6,816 bases of DNA. Source: an uncultured Clostridiaceae bacterium. GTDB lineage: Bacteria; Bacillota; Clostridia; TANB77; CAG-508. Where the stretch lies: contig CAJKDR010000053.1 of NCBI GenBank assembly GCA_905198755.1, positions 1 through 6,816 of the forward strand, read 5' to 3'. Both the position numbers and the translations under genes were made by a program. Each line of letters starts with the position of its first letter. Positions within the stretch are counted from its first letter, which is position 1. The notes below the pieces were generated by a model. The model saw only the letters and a list, made by a program, of their open reading frames with translations, was not told the origin of the DNA and searched no databases. Positions 6,201 to 6,816 of this stretch are shown here, one piece after another.

Positions 6201-6635
6201 TTAAAAATTCCAAGCTTCTGGTTTTTGTGCTGCATTTTCATGTTCGCTACCAGCATATACTCTTAATTTCTTTAATTGTTGTGCTCCTAAACTATTGTGT
6301 GGAAGCATTCCTTTTACTGCTAACATCATAGCTTTTTCAGGATTTTTTTCTAACATATCTTTAGCAGAAGTTTCTTTCATTCCACCAATATATCCTGAAT
6401 GATGTCTATAAACTTTTTGATTTAATTTGTTACCTGTTAAAATTACTTGATTACAATTTAATATGATAACATGATCACCAACATCTAAGTTTGGTGTAAA
6501 AGTTGGTTTGTGTTTTCCTCTTAATAATTTTGCAGCTTCTGTTGCAACTCTACCTAAAGGTTTATTTGCTGCATCAATTATATACCATTTTCTTTCAATT
6601 TCATTTTTCTTTACACTATATGTAGTATTATTCAT
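6201..6635 (-). CDS. rplM: 50S ribosomal protein L13
   Basis: Early-assembly protein of the large subunit that binds 23S rRNA. The sequence shows ERKWYIIDAANKPLGRVAT at 13-31, GDHVIILN at 53-60, KVYRHHSGYIGG at 74-85, and the signature region AVKGMLPHNSLG (106-117) with LRVYAG at 124-129. The length of 144 aa is typical. GGAGGG lies about 12 bases before the ATG, a little far but the only good site. It is the first gene of the rplM-rpsI operon, driven by the promoter at 6739-6767 and preceded by a structured leader that may mediate autoregulation. Confidence 0.98.
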   Translation of the reverse strand: MNNTTYSVKKNEIERKWYIIDAANKPLGRVATEAAKLLRGKHKPTFTPNLDVGDHVIILNCNQVILTGNKLNQKVYRHHSGYIGGMKETSAKDMLEKNPEKAMMLAVKGMLPHNSLGAQQLKKLRVYAGSEHENAAQKPEAWNF

Positions 6636-6675
6636 GGCAAAAAATTACCCTCCATTCATTATTTGTTTTTCTATA

Positions 6676-6717
6676 AATATAAATATTCACCACCGGGGAG
6701 AAGTAAATATTTACATT
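6676..6717 (-). promoter_or_regulatory. structured leader hairpin of rplM, candidate L13 autoregulatory element
   Basis: In the transcribed leader a 12-bp stem (arms 6706-6717 and 6676-6687, one G-U pair) closes an 18-base loop read as TACTTCTCCCCGGTGGTG. The loop is strikingly GC-rich for this genome. It lies between the rplM promoter and ribosome binding site. Ribosomal-protein leaders, including an L13 leader described for Bacillota, control such operons by feedback. The structure is seen directly; equating it with that family is inference. Confidence 0.55.
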
Positions 6718-6738
6718 AATCATATAAAATACTTATAT

Positions 6739-6767
6739 ATTCTAATATAAAAACAAAAAAAAGTCAA
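6739..6767 (-). promoter_or_regulatory. rplM-rpsI operon promoter
   Basis: Read on the minus strand, TTGACT (6762-6767) and TAGAAT (6739-6744) are separated by exactly 17 bp, mostly T-run, as in a strong SigA promoter. Transcription would start near 6732, giving a leader of about 100 bases before the rplM start. Confidence 0.75.
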
Positions 6768-6785
6768 CAATTTTAAGAAAAAACA

Positions 6786-6814
6786 TTGACTTTTTTGGAA
6801 AAATGTTTTATTAT
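6786..6814 (+). promoter_or_regulatory. candidate promoter pointing out of the right edge
   Basis: TTGACT (6786-6791), a 17-bp spacer and TATTAT (6809-6814) form a good SigA-type promoter reading rightwards. It implies a plus-strand gene just beyond the window, divergent from rplM. The -35 element with its T-run mirrors that of the rplM promoter. Confidence 0.55.
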
Positions 6815-6816
6815 AA

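Noticed and set aside
6508..6750. Plus-strand ORF overlapping the start of rplM and its leader
   Set aside because: It runs through the rplM promoter and leader hairpin on the opposite strand, with no good ribosome site; it is a chance open frame.

Overview
The window is a compact, AT-rich stretch of ordinary bacterial chromosome. Strong GGAGG-type ribosome binding sites, heavy use of A/T-ending codons and a Bacillota gene set (Obg, LexA, a YtaF/MntP-like membrane protein, a LexA-type SOS repressor) point to a Clostridia-like Gram-positive. TGG encodes Trp and no in-frame TGA is needed, so the standard bacterial code applies. The exact taxon cannot be read from the sequence.

Layout. Positions 103-3459 (+) hold a tightly spaced, probably co-transcribed run: trpS (tryptophanyl-tRNA synthetase, with a cysteine pattern like that of [4Fe-4S]-binding TrpRS), an Ntn-type acyltransferase/hydrolase of the C45/AAT family, and obg (ribosome-associated GTPase). 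Converging on obg from the minus strand is a YtaF/MntP-family membrane protein (4057 down to 3465). Its reading frame is broken near 3657-3664, and its unmistakable C-terminal half continues in another frame. A divergent intergenic region (4058-4250) carries promoters for this gene and for lexA. lexA (+) is followed closely by an unrecognised 67-residue ORF, and a long hairpin overlapping that ORF's stop codon ends the unit. A Nudix hydrolase (+) has its own extended -10 promoter. A palindromic bidirectional terminator separates it from the minus-strand pair rplM-rpsI (L13, S9). The rplM leader contains a long A/T hairpin with a GC-rich loop, a candidate autoregulatory ribosomal-protein leader. 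At the right edge a second promoter points out of the window, with its -35 mirroring that of rplM.

Functionally the window is dominated by translation and ribosome assembly (trpS, obg, rplM, rpsI) plus the SOS regulator. I see no mobile elements, CRISPR arrays, tRNA or rRNA genes, and no convincing new multi-gene system. The points most worth following up are the broken ytaF-like gene, the LexA-linked small ORF, the Ntn hydrolase lodged between trpS and obg, the Fe-S TrpRS motif and the rplM leader structure.
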